DNA of 11,380 nucleotides from the NCBI GenBank assembly GCA_964443525.1, contig CAYUCY010000048.1, positions 1 to 11,380 of the forward strand. Reading direction: 5' to 3'. Of the stretch, positions 1-7,374 are shown in pieces. Each line of letters begins with the position of its first letter. The stretch's first letter is position 1. Source of the DNA: CAYUCY01 sp964443525 (GTDB lineage Bacteria; Pseudomonadota; Alphaproteobacteria; Caedimonadales; Caedimonadaceae). Under the pieces are notes generated by a model. That model was not told the DNA's origin and ran no database searches. It worked only from the letters and a program-made list of their open reading frames with translations. Position numbers and translations under genes: made by a program.

Positions 1-303
1 ATGTCAAAATTGACTCACAAAAGCATTTTTCTCAGTCAACCGTCAACACTTTTTCAGTAACCTGCGCTCGTGAGGTTAGATGCTTCTATTGATCGATTCT
101 TTATCATGAATTTGTAACTCGGAGATCTTGACAGATAACAGCTTCGGGTGCGAAGATATAGTTAATAAATTTTTAAAAAAATTTTTCCTAATATTAACCC
201 TTTTTTAATATCTTATTTATGCTTCCTTTACTTTTTACCACTTATTCTCCGATTAACAAACATCACTTTGCCAATGATAAATTCATTTTGAGGGAGAGTA
301 AAA
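1..303. other. AT-rich non-coding region upstream of the small membrane protein gene
   Basis: I see no convincing gene in this stretch. The left end carries GTCAAC twice with a 7-bp period (35-40 and 42-47). A perfect TTGACA lies on the minus strand at 8-3 and could be the -35 box of a leftward gene outside the window. A short hairpin, CTTCG-GGTG-CGAAG, spans 142-155, and flanking TAAC (136-139) and GTTA (161-164) could extend it. It is followed by alternating A and T tracts (167-186) and by an AT-only inverted repeat, ATATTAA (191-197) with TTAATAT (205-211). These tracts suggest curved promoter DNA, but no well-spaced sigma70 promoter stands out. A 19-codon reading frame fills 1-60 and is too short to call. 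Confidence 0.5.
253..281 (+). promoter_or_regulatory. Possible sigma70 promoter for the small membrane protein gene
   Basis: TTAACA (253-258, five of six matches to the -35 consensus) is followed after 17 bp by GATAAA (276-281, four of six matches to the -10 box). This would start a transcript about 15 nt before the ATG at 304, barely including the ribosome-binding site GAGGGAGAG (290-298). The short leader makes this doubtful, and a promoter further left in the A/T tracts is equally possible. Confidence 0.25.
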
Positions 304-510
304 ATGAATCCGAATAAACTTGAAAGAATAATGGTTCTTACCTGCGTTTCAGGTCTCTTTTTTATTGCCGGGGTTTTGTTCCCCGAATCTGAAGAGTTCA
401 AAGGTTTCATGAACCAGCACATTAAAGCAACGCACGCCAAATCATTAAAAGAGCGCGAACAAAGTAAGCATCAGATGCAGGTGTATAAAAATCTTTTTCC
501 GAGCTTATAG
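304..510 (+). CDS. Small single-pass membrane protein of unknown function (68 aa)
   Basis: I do not recognise this protein. It begins with a short basic N-terminus (MNPNKLER) followed by one hydrophobic segment at about residues 9-26 (IMVLTCVSGLFFIAGVLF), which fits a membrane anchor or uncleaved signal. The remaining 40 residues are hydrophilic and basic, with helix-forming residues and a KSLKEREQSKHQMQ stretch, and probably lie on one side of the membrane. Cys14 is preceded by VLT, which does not make a good lipobox, so a lipoprotein is unlikely. The call as a real gene rests on the strong ribosome-binding site GAGGGAGAG just before the ATG and on the clean terminator 26 bp after the stop, which together make a one-gene transcription unit. 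Function is unknown. Confidence 0.65.
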   Translation: MNPNKLERIMVLTCVSGLFFIAGVLFPESEEFKGFMNQHIKATHAKSLKEREQSKHQMQVYKNLFPSL

Positions 511-535
511 ACCGACCTTTAACCTCCACATTCTC

Positions 536-564
536 GCGCGGCCCTTGTGCCGCGCTTTTTTATT
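536..564 (+). terminator. Rho-independent terminator after the small membrane protein gene
   Basis: A perfect 7-bp GC-rich stem, GCGCGGC (536-542) and GCCGCGC (549-555), encloses the six-base loop CCTTGT. It is followed at once by six T residues (556-561). This is a textbook intrinsic terminator on the + strand. It separates the small gene from gloB, whose own promoter must then lie in the roughly 35 bp before 599, or gloB depends on read-through. Confidence 0.9.
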
Positions 565-598
565 GCGTATGGTAGCGTAAAAAATCAGGGATACTCGA

Positions 599-1369
599 AT
601 GAATTTCCTAGATGTCTATCCTATCCCGTGCCTGAAAGATAATTATGCATATCTTGTGGTAGATCGCGCGTCTAAAGTGACGGCTTGCGTTGATCCCTCG
701 GAAGCCGAACCCGTCCTTAAAGCCTTAGACACTTGGAAGCTCAAGCTTCATTACATTTTGAACACCCATCACCACCCCGATCACGTGGGCGGCAACATCG
801 ATTTAATGAATAAAACAAAATGTAAAATCATCGGCTTTCGAGATGATGCCAGACGCATTCCCGGCATTGATGAGCTTTTAGAGGATCGAGCGATCTGTAA
901 CCTCGGCATTTCGCAGTTTCAGGCCCTCCATGTGCCTGGTCACACCAAAGGAGCACTGGCTTATTTTTTTGCTGAGGGGAAAGCGGTCTTTACGGGCGAT
1001 ACACTGTTCTCTCTCGGGTGCGGCCGACTTTTTGAGGGAACGCCTGAGGAGATGTGGCAGTCACTCCAAAGATTGAGACGACTCCCGCCTGATACCCGCC
1101 TTTACTGCGGCCATGAGTATACAGAAGCCAACGGCACCTTTGCCCTTACACTGGATCCGCAGAATAAACATCTCATCAAGCACTTGGAGGTCGTTCGGTC
1201 TTTGCGCAGTCAGGGGAAACCTTCCCTCCCCTCCGTCCTTGCTTTGGAGAAGCTGGCGAATCCTTTTTTGAGGTGTGATGATCCTGCCTTTCAAGAGATC
1301 TTAAGACTTTCAGGTAAATCTCCCGAAGATGTTTTTGCGCATATCAGAAATCTAAAAGACCGCTTTTAA
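599..1369 (+). CDS. gloB: Hydroxyacylglutathione hydrolase (glyoxalase II)
   Basis: Glyoxalase II hydrolyses S-lactoylglutathione to D-lactate and glutathione, the second step of methylglyoxal detoxification in the cytoplasm. The 256-aa length is normal for the bacterial family. The N-terminal metallo-beta-lactamase fold carries the binuclear metal motif THHHPDH (residues 56-62, ligands His57, His59, Asp61, His62). The other expected ligands are in place: His115 in HVPGHTKG, Asp134 in FTGDTLF and His172 in YCGHEYT. The C-terminal part, including NPFLRCDDP, matches the glyoxalase II-specific helical domain that binds glutathione and separates this protein from generic MBL hydrolases. The ATG has an AGGG motif about 8 nt upstream. 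The partner GloA is not in the window. The gene lies between a terminator and the promoter-like gap before fadA, so it is probably transcribed independently of both neighbours. Confidence 0.95.
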   Translation: MNFLDVYPIPCLKDNYAYLVVDRASKVTACVDPSEAEPVLKALDTWKLKLHYILNTHHHPDHVGGNIDLMNKTKCKIIGFRDDARRIPGIDELLEDRAICNLGISQFQALHVPGHTKGALAYFFAEGKAVFTGDTLFSLGCGRLFEGTPEEMWQSLQRLRRLPPDTRLYCGHEYTEANGTFALTLDPQNKHLIKHLEVVRSLRSQGKPSLPSVLALEKLANPFLRCDDPAFQEILRLSGKSPEDVFAHIRNLKDRF

Positions 1370-1411
1370 ATCCGCCAAATTCGCTTCTCAGATCTTTCCT
1401 GAAAAGAAATT

Positions 1412-1438
1412 TTGAAATGCGCTTTTTTTCCTTATAAT
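1412..1438 (+). promoter_or_regulatory. Probable promoter of the fatty-acid oxidation cluster
   Basis: A perfect TATAAT lies at 1433-1438. TTGAAA (1412-1417, five of six matches to TTGACA) precedes it with a short 15-bp spacer; TTTTGA at 1410-1415 would give 17 bp but a poorer match. A second perfect TATAAT at 1470-1475 has no acceptable -35 box. The motif GAAATTTTG (1406-1414) recurs as GAAATTTTTG (1445-1454), so the copies flank the -10 box and could be regulator half-sites. No recognisable FadR-type operator is visible. The 130-bp gap between gloB and fadA is the only sizeable one before the six-gene cluster, which supports a promoter here. Confidence 0.5.
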
Positions 1439-1499
1439 TTTAACGAAATTTTTGTAAATTAAGGGCAATTATAATAATCACAAGGGAAAGGCAAGCTCC

Positions 1500-2636
1500 A
1501 TGAAAAATGCTGTTATCGTTGGTTACAAGCGCTCTCCGTTTCATTTTGCGAATAAAGGAGCGCTCATTAAGGTACGTGCTGATGATCTCGCGTCGGCGGT
1601 TATTCAGGCTTTGATTAAAGAAACAGGCGTTAAAGTAGATGACATCGAGGATCTCCTCCTCGGGTGCGCTTTTCCGGAAGGAGAACAAGGACTGAACCTG
1701 GCCCGCCTCATTGTTTTAAATGCGGACCTCCCACAAAGCATAGCCGGTGCCACGGTAAACCGTTTCTGCGGCTCATCCATGCAAACAATTCACATGGCAG
1801 CAGGCGCCATTGCGTGCGGTGCAGGGGATGTTTTTATTGCAGCTGGCGTTGAACAAATGACCCGCGTTCCCATGGGCGGGTTTAATCCCATGCCAAATCC
1901 GAGACTGTATGAGAAATCTCCGGGAGCCTATATGTCGATGGGAGAAACAGCCGAAAATGTAGCGGAACGCTGGAAGATTTCTCGCAAAGATCAAGAACAA
2001 CTTGCCGTTGAAAGCCACCAAAAAGCCTCAGCCGCCCGAGAAGCGAAGAAGCTTAAAGAGGAAATCGTTCCCATCCAAACCAAAGAAGGACTTGTTGAAG
2101 AAGATGGTTGTATTCGGCCCGACACCTCCCTTGAAGGACTTGCAGGGTTAAAGCCTGCGTTTGATGAAAACGGTGTGGTAACAGCAGGCACCTCCTCCCC
2201 CCTGACCGATGGTGCCGCGGCAACTCTTGTTTGTTCCGAGGATTATGCTAAGAAAAATAATCTTCCCATGATCGCCCGAATTAAGAGTTTTGCCGTTGCA
2301 GGATGTGATCCTGAAATCATGGGAATCGGCCCTGTTGCAGCATCTAAAAAAGCTCTCGCCCGTGCGGGTCTTAAAATAGAAGACATTGATATCGTTGAGC
2401 TGAATGAAGCTTTTGCTTCCCAAGCTTTGGCTTGCATGCAAGAACTCAATATCGATCGAAAAAAGATCAATCTAGACGGTGGTGCTATTGCTCTCGGTCA
2501 TCCCTTAGGAGCCACGGGCGCACGAATTACAGGGAAAGCTGCAACCCTCTTAAAAAGAGAGGGAGGCAAATACGCTCTTTCAACTCAGTGTATCGGCGGC
2601 GGCCAAGGAATTGCAACGATTTTGGAGGCACTTTAA
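1500..2636 (+). CDS. fadA: Acetyl-CoA acyltransferase (3-ketoacyl-CoA thiolase)
   Basis: This thiolase cleaves 3-ketoacyl-CoA with CoA to give acetyl-CoA and a shortened acyl-CoA, the last step of beta-oxidation. At 378 aa it is close to the usual thiolase length. All catalytic elements are visible: the nucleophile Cys90 in NRFCGSSMQ, the NEAF motif at 302-305, His334 in GGAIALGHPLGATGAR, and the acid/base Cys364 in TQCIGGGQG. The assignment to beta-oxidation rather than to acetoacetyl-CoA synthesis rests on the neighbours: the multifunctional hydratase/dehydrogenase starts 2 bp downstream and the acyl-CoA dehydrogenase follows. It is therefore the likely beta-subunit partner of the next gene product in a FadBA-type complex. 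The ATG at 1500 is preceded by a purine-rich stretch (AAGGGAAAGG). It is first in the cluster and follows the promoter-like gap. Confidence 0.95.
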   Translation: MKNAVIVGYKRSPFHFANKGALIKVRADDLASAVIQALIKETGVKVDDIEDLLLGCAFPEGEQGLNLARLIVLNADLPQSIAGATVNRFCGSSMQTIHMAAGAIACGAGDVFIAAGVEQMTRVPMGGFNPMPNPRLYEKSPGAYMSMGETAENVAERWKISRKDQEQLAVESHQKASAAREAKKLKEEIVPIQTKEGLVEEDGCIRPDTSLEGLAGLKPAFDENGVVTAGTSSPLTDGAAATLVCSEDYAKKNNLPMIARIKSFAVAGCDPEIMGIGPVAASKKALARAGLKIEDIDIVELNEAFASQALACMQELNIDRKKINLDGGAIALGHPLGATGARITGKAATLLKREGGKYALSTQCIGGGQGIATILEAL

Positions 2637-2638
2637 TC

Positions 2639-4975
2639 ATGACACGTGACATTAAGCAAGCAGCCGTAATCGGTGCCGGCGTCATGGGCAGCGGTATCGC
2701 CGCCCACATTGCAAATGCCGGCATTCCCGTTCTACTTCTCGATGTTCCTCAAAAAGGCTTCGGGAAAAAGAATTCTTTGGCTGAGAGTGCGATTGAACGC
2801 ATGCAAAAAACGGAGCCGGCCGCCTTCATGTCGAAGGATGCTGTGAAACGCGTTACACCCGGCAATGTTGAGGATGACCTAAAAAAGCTCAAAGACTGTG
2901 ATTGGGTCGTTGAAGCGATCGTGGAAAAACTCGACATTAAGCGCGACCTTTACGAAAAGTTAGAAAAGATAGTCCGCCCCGACACGATCGTCTCCTCTAA
3001 CACGTCAACAATTCCTCTTCATGATTTGGTTGAGGGACGGGGATCCGATTTTCAAAAGAATTTTTTGATCACCCATTTCTTTAATCCGCCTCGCTACATG
3101 AGACTGCTTGAGCTTATCAAAGGACCGAAAACTGATCGTGAAGTTGTTGAGGCCATTCATGATTTTTGCGACATCCGTCTCGGGAAAGGTGTTGTTCTTT
3201 GCCATGATACGCCCGGGTTCATCGGCAATCGAATTGGAACTTTTTGGCTTCAAGCCGCCGTTCTGGAAGCGATGGACCAAGACATCACGGTTGAGGAAGC
3301 AGACGCCCTTTTCTCAAAACCCATGGGCATTCCAAAGACGGGGGTTTTCGGGCTTATTGATCTTGTAGGTCTTGATCTGATGCCGCTGATCGGCAAAAGT
3401 ATGAATGCGTCCCTCCCCAAGGAAGATCCCTACTGCAAGATCTATCGTGAACCTGAGCTGATTCAAAAGATGATTGCCGATGGCTATACGGGTCGAAAAG
3501 GCAAAGGCGGCTTTTACCGCATGAATAAGAAAGAGGACGGCACCAAAGTCAAAGAATCCATTAATCTCCAGACGGGAGAATATGCACCCTCCAAAAAAGC
3601 AATGTTCGCAAGCCTGGAAGCCGCAAAAACAGGACTGCGTCCTCTTTTGGAGTATAAAGACAAAACGGGGGAGTATGCTTGGAAAGTTCTCTCCATGACG
3701 CTGTCTTATACAGCCTCGCTCATTCCTGAGATCGCGGATGATATTACCGCCGTCGACACGGCAATGAAACTCGGCTATGGCTGGAAATACGGTCCTTTTG
3801 AGTTGCTTGACCAGATTGGACCCAAATGGTTTGCGGAGCGTCTTAAAGCTGAAAATAGGGAAGTGCCTGAGCTTCTCAAGAAAGTAGGGGATGGAACGTT
3901 CTATAGGGTTGAAAACGGGATCCTTCAGTACTTTACTTTGAAAGGTACTTATGAAAATGTCGCGAGAAGACCAGGGCAACTCTTGCTCTCCGACATTAAA
4001 CGAAAAAGTCAGCCTCTTGCAAAGAACCCTTCCGCAAAACTCTGGGATATCGGGGATGGGGTGATTTGCCTCGAATTCACCTCCAAGATGAACGCAATCG
4101 ATTTCGAGATCATGAAAATGATCCGAAAAGCAATTGAGCTTATTGAAGGATCGGATCAGTACAAGGCCCTCGTCATTCATAATGAAGGAGATAACTTCTC
4201 AGTCGGTGCCAATATCGGGCTTGCCCTCTTTGCAGCCAATACGGCCCTTTGGCAGCAAATCGAAGAGTCCGTCGCAGGCGGCCAACAAACTTATAAAGCT
4301 CTCAAGTATTCGAACTTTCCCGTTGTGGCAGCACCCTCCGGCATGGCCTTGGGGGGTGGGTGTGAAGTTCTTCTTCACTGTGACGCCATTCAAGCACACG
4401 CTGAAAGCTATGTAGGCCTCGTTGAGGTCGGTGTCGGCCTAGTACCTGCCTGGGGCGGTTGTAAGGAAATGATCACAAGGTGGCTCAATAATAATCGTCG
4501 CCCGGGAGGCTCAATGGTAGCTCTTGCTAAGGTCTTTGAGATCATAGGCACCGCCAAGGTTGCGAAGTCGGCTTTTGAGGCAAAAGAAATGCTTTTCTTC
4601 CGTGAGGGAGATCAAATCACCATGAATCGAGATCGCCTGTTGGCAGATGCAAAAGCAAAAGCCCTTTCCATGGTTAAGGATTATAAACCACCCGTTGAGC
4701 AGGAAATTCAGCTGCCCGGCGGTGTCGCAAAAGTTGCCATGCTCATGGCCGTCAAAGGGATGGTTAAGGCCGGAAAAGCCACAGCTTATGACGAGGAAAT
4801 AGCCAAGAAACTTGCTAATATTCTCAGCGGTGGAGACACGGATATTTCCGACAAAATGAATGAAAATGCCATCTTAGATCTTGAGCGCGCCGCCTTTATG
4901 ACCCTCATTCGGGACGCGCGAACCCTCGCCCGTATGGAACATATTTTAGAAACAGGTAAACCCTTAAGGAACTAA
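2639..4975 (+). CDS. fadB: Bifunctional 3-hydroxyacyl-CoA dehydrogenase/enoyl-CoA hydratase, FadN-type domain order
   Basis: This 778-aa fusion carries out the two middle steps of beta-oxidation, hydration of trans-2-enoyl-CoA and NAD-dependent oxidation of 3-hydroxyacyl-CoA. The dehydrogenase comes first: Rossmann motif GAGVMGSG (residues 12-19), SSNTST at 119-124, and the His146/Glu158 dyad in THFFNP and LLELI. Its C-terminal domain follows, with DTPGFIGNRIG at 190-200 and a second copy-like segment near 345-420. The crotonase domain occupies about 465-700 and keeps both catalytic glutamates, Glu576 in GGGCE and Glu596 in GLVEVGVG, so hydratase activity is expected. This order is the reverse of E. 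coli FadB and resembles Bacillus FadN. The frame stays open 207 bp further upstream inside fadA, but the ATG at 2639 is right: it has GGAGG at 2624-2628, lies 2 bp after the fadA stop, and begins just before the NAD-binding motif. Confidence 0.95.
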   Translation: MTRDIKQAAVIGAGVMGSGIAAHIANAGIPVLLLDVPQKGFGKKNSLAESAIERMQKTEPAAFMSKDAVKRVTPGNVEDDLKKLKDCDWVVEAIVEKLDIKRDLYEKLEKIVRPDTIVSSNTSTIPLHDLVEGRGSDFQKNFLITHFFNPPRYMRLLELIKGPKTDREVVEAIHDFCDIRLGKGVVLCHDTPGFIGNRIGTFWLQAAVLEAMDQDITVEEADALFSKPMGIPKTGVFGLIDLVGLDLMPLIGKSMNASLPKEDPYCKIYREPELIQKMIADGYTGRKGKGGFYRMNKKEDGTKVKESINLQTGEYAPSKKAMFASLEAAKTGLRPLLEYKDKTGEYAWKVLSMTLSYTASLIPEIADDITAVDTAMKLGYGWKYGPFELLDQIGPKWFAERLKAENREVPELLKKVGDGTFYRVENGILQYFTLKGTYENVARRPGQLLLSDIKRKSQPLAKNPSAKLWDIGDGVICLEFTSKMNAIDFEIMKMIRKAIELIEGSDQYKALVIHNEGDNFSVGANIGLALFAANTALWQQIEESVAGGQQTYKALKYSNFPVVAAPSGMALGGGCEVLLHCDAIQAHAESYVGLVEVGVGLVPAWGGCKEMITRWLNNNRRPGGSMVALAKVFEIIGTAKVAKSAFEAKEMLFFREGDQITMNRDRLLADAKAKALSMVKDYKPPVEQEIQLPGGVAKVAMLMAVKGMVKAGKATAYDEEIAKKLANILSGGDTDISDKMNENAILDLERAAFMTLIRDARTLARMEHILETGKPLRN

Positions 4976-4979
4976 TCAA

Positions 4980-6776
4980 ATGCCAATTTATCAAGCTCCT
5001 GCCCGTGATATGACCTTTGTTCTGAGGGAACTCCTTAATGCCCAGCCTAAGCTACAAAAATTTCCGGGTTTCGAGGACTTCACCGATGATCTTATTGATG
5101 CCGTCCTGGCCGAAGGTGCTAAATTTGCAGAAAATGTGCTCTTCCCGATTAATCTTTCCGGAGATCAAGAGGGGTGCCATTTCAAGGACGGCGAAGTTAA
5201 AACTCCCAAAGGTTTCAAGGAAGCCTATCAACAATTCATAGAAGGTGGGTGGTCCACCTTGACTTGCGACCCCAAATACGGCGGGCAAGGAATGCCGGAG
5301 CTTCTCGGGTTTTTCCTTGAGGAGATGACGTGCTCGGCCAATCTTTCGTTCGGTCTTTATCCGGGCCTTACACGAGGCGCTTATATTCTTCTTAACATGC
5401 ATGGATCCGATGCTCTTAAGGAAAAATATCTCCACAAGCTGGTCGCGGGCACATGGACAGGAACCATGTGTTTGACCGAACCTCACTGCGGGACGGATTT
5501 GGGCCTTTTGCGCACGAAAGCAACGCCTCAGAAAGATGGCTCCTATATGCTTGAAGGCACAAAGATTTTCATCTCTTCAGGCGAGCATGACCTCTCGGAT
5601 AATATCCTTCACTTCGTCATTGCGCGGACCCCCGAGGCTCCCCCAGGCATCAAAGGGATCAGCCTTTTTCTGGTACCTAAGTTCCTCCCCGATCAAGATG
5701 GAAACCCTGGAGAGAGGAATCCGGTCTACTGTGCCTCCATTGAGCATAAGATGGGGATTAAGGCGTCTTCGACCTGCGTTATGAATTTTGACGGAGCAAA
5801 GGGCTGGCTTGTCGGCGACCTTTACAAGGGCATGTCCAACATGTTCACTATGATGAATACGGAAAGGCTCGGTGTCGGAAACCAAGGCCTCGGCATTGGA
5901 GAAATCTCATATCAGAATGCCCTCGCCTATGCTCGGGAACGCCTCCAAGGACGCGCGCTCACGGGTCCTAAATTCCCGAATAAACCAGCGGATCCGATTA
6001 TCGTCCATCCCGACGTTCGTAAAATGCTCTTGACGATGAAGACTTTTAACGAAGGAAATCGAATGATGGCAGCTTGGGTTGCTATGAATCTTGACATCTC
6101 AAAGCATTCTCCTGACGAGACAGAACGCAAAGAAGCCGATGACCTGATTCAGCTGATGACACCCATTGTGAAGGCCTTTCTAACCGATACGGGAACGGAT
6201 ATTGCCAACCTCGCCATCCAAGTTTACGGGGGTCACGGCTATATTAAGGAGCATGGCGTCGAACAATTCGCTCGAGATGCTCGGATCGCACAAATTTATG
6301 AAGGGACCAACGGCATTCAAGCCATGGATCTGATCGGGCGCAAATTACCCGCTCATACAGGCCGATATTTACGACAATTTTTCCACCCCGTTCAGGCTTA
6401 TATCGATACAAAACAGTCGGATGAAAGTCTGGCCGAGTTCCTTTTACCGCTTGCTAAAGTTTTCGGTCGTCTTCAACAGGCAACAGCTGCGCTCGCTCAA
6501 AAAAGTATGGCAAATCCGAATGAAGCCGGAGCTGCTGCAACGGATTACTTAAAGCTTTTTGGATTTACGTGTCAAGCATACCTCTGGTGTCGAGCCGTTG
6601 AAGTCACAAAATCAAAGCTCGGAGGGGCGGAAGACGCCTTTTACACCGCTAAATTGGAGACAGCCCGGTTCTTCATGCAAAAGCTTTTGCCTCAGACATC
6701 AAGTCTGTTTGCTTGCATTATGGCGGGCGCTGCTCCTCTTATGGATTATAAAGAAGAAAGTTTCGGGCCTTTCTAA
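4980..6776 (+). CDS. fadE: Acyl-CoA dehydrogenase, large C-terminal-domain type
   Basis: This FAD enzyme oxidises acyl-CoA to trans-2-enoyl-CoA, the first step of the beta-oxidation spiral, and passes electrons to an electron-transfer flavoprotein not encoded here. At 598 aa it belongs to the long class with a short N-terminal extension (MPIYQAPARDMTFVLREL) and an extra C-terminal domain after about residue 465, rather than to the 380-aa class. Visible signatures are CLTEPHCGTDLG (164-175), the flavin/substrate region EGTKIFISSGEHDL (192-205), QVYGGHGYIKE (414-424), and the catalytic base Glu441 in IYEGTNGIQ. The same long architecture includes DmdC-type methylmercaptopropanoyl-CoA dehydrogenases. 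The fadA-fadB context favours straight fatty-acid oxidation, but chain-length preference cannot be read from sequence. It starts 4 bp after the preceding stop with TAAGGA as ribosome-binding site, so translation is probably coupled. Confidence 0.93.
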   Translation: MPIYQAPARDMTFVLRELLNAQPKLQKFPGFEDFTDDLIDAVLAEGAKFAENVLFPINLSGDQEGCHFKDGEVKTPKGFKEAYQQFIEGGWSTLTCDPKYGGQGMPELLGFFLEEMTCSANLSFGLYPGLTRGAYILLNMHGSDALKEKYLHKLVAGTWTGTMCLTEPHCGTDLGLLRTKATPQKDGSYMLEGTKIFISSGEHDLSDNILHFVIARTPEAPPGIKGISLFLVPKFLPDQDGNPGERNPVYCASIEHKMGIKASSTCVMNFDGAKGWLVGDLYKGMSNMFTMMNTERLGVGNQGLGIGEISYQNALAYARERLQGRALTGPKFPNKPADPIIVHPDVRKMLLTMKTFNEGNRMMAAWVAMNLDISKHSPDETERKEADDLIQLMTPIVKAFLTDTGTDIANLAIQVYGGHGYIKEHGVEQFARDARIAQIYEGTNGIQAMDLIGRKLPAHTGRYLRQFFHPVQAYIDTKQSDESLAEFLLPLAKVFGRLQQATAALAQKSMANPNEAGAAATDYLKLFGFTCQAYLWCRAVEVTKSKLGGAEDAFYTAKLETARFFMQKLLPQTSSLFACIMAGAAPLMDYKEESFGPF

Positions 6777-6831
6777 ACTTGGCCTTACAGGATGCGGAAA
6801 GGATGATCATCTTGAAAGGTGCTTACGTATT

Positions 6832-7374
6832 ATGAACCTACTCTTAAGGCTCCTTCGAGTCATCCTTCATGCCATGATGCGCCCTAAACTGGGTTTTTTT
6901 GATGAATCCGTCGTACACTTCCGGGTCTACCCCCATGATCTCGACATCAACCTTCATATGACGAATTCTCGTTATTTAAGCTTGATGGACTTGGGGCGAA
7001 CGGATCTTATTATCCGAACGGGCCTCTTTGATTACTTCAGAAAACATAAGTGGCAAGCAATTTTAGGGTCGGCCAACGTGCGTTTTCGACGAGCCCTTGG
7101 TGTCTTTGAAAAATTCACCCTTCATACGCGCGTGATTGGGTGGGACGAGAAGTGGATCTATATCCATCAACGTATTGAATCCAAGGGCCATTTGATTGCA
7201 TCAGCCCTTGTCAAAGGTATTTTTTTGAGAAAAAAGAAAAAAATTCCGACACAAGATCTCTTTCATGCCTTGCAAATTGAGCAACCTCTGAAGCAAATCA
7301 ACCCGGCCATCGAACATTGGCTTCAGATGGAGGAAGAGCTGCGCAACCTACATTTGAAAGGAGAAGAGGAATGA
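6832..7374 (+). CDS. THEM6-like hot-dog acyl-CoA thioesterase
   Basis: The 180-aa product looks like a 4-hydroxybenzoyl-CoA thioesterase-type hot-dog protein. The diagnostic stretch is DLDINLHMTNSRYLSLMD (residues 36-53), followed by RFRRALGVFEKFTLHTRVIGWDEKW (residues 84-108 region). This resembles eukaryotic THEM6 and its bacterial relatives, which are assumed to hydrolyse acyl-CoA to free acid and CoA; Asp36/Asp38 and His42 are candidate active-site residues. The N-terminus (MNLLLRLLRVILHAMM) is hydrophobic and amphipathic and may touch the membrane. The frame is open upstream into fadE, but the ATG at 6832 is the first methionine after the fadE stop. Its ribosome-binding site is mediocre (GAAAGG, 12 nt away), so expression may rely on read-through translation. 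The stop overlaps the next start as ATGA. In the cluster it could free CoA from slowly oxidised acyl-CoAs, which is inference. Confidence 0.85.
   Translation: MNLLLRLLRVILHAMMRPKLGFFDESVVHFRVYPHDLDINLHMTNSRYLSLMDLGRTDLIIRTGLFDYFRKHKWQAILGSANVRFRRALGVFEKFTLHTRVIGWDEKWIYIHQRIESKGHLIASALVKGIFLRKKKKIPTQDLFHALQIEQPLKQINPAIEHWLQMEEELRNLHLKGEEE

Noticed and set aside
1..60. A 19-codon frame starting with ATG at the first base and ending TAA at 58-60.
   Set aside because: Too short, with no ribosome-binding site visible because it starts at the edge. It could be the tail of an upstream gene, but the residues give no hint of a family.
128..162. TTGACA (128-133) with TATAGT (157-162) as a promoter.
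   Set aside because: The 23-bp spacer is too long for sigma70, and the CTTCG hairpin lies between the elements.
1393..1430. Terminator after gloB (TCTTT/AAAGA hairpin and a later T7 run).
   Set aside because: The stem has only five mostly A-T pairs and the T run is more than 15 bases away, so it does not make an intrinsic terminator.
2432..2638. Upstream extension of the fadB reading frame by 69 codons inside fadA.
   Set aside because: The extension is the out-of-frame shadow of the conserved thiolase C-terminus, is rich in Arg and Ser, and has no dehydrogenase similarity. The ATG at 2639 has a good Shine-Dalgarno and immediately precedes the NAD-binding motif.
3314..4180. Long 288-codon open frame on the minus strand opposite fadB.
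   Set aside because: It lies wholly within a well-supported catalytic gene, has a Phe- and Cys-rich composition typical of an antisense shadow, and shows no recognisable domain.
6802..6811. Palindrome GATGATCATC between fadE and the thioesterase as an operator.
   Set aside because: A lone 10-bp palindrome in a 55-bp intra-operon gap with no promoter elements is not enough evidence.
6559..6831. Long upstream start for the thioesterase inside fadE.
   Set aside because: The added 91 residues are an out-of-frame reading of the fadE C-terminal domain and do not resemble a hot-dog protein. The first methionine after the fadE stop gives a normal 180-aa thioesterase.
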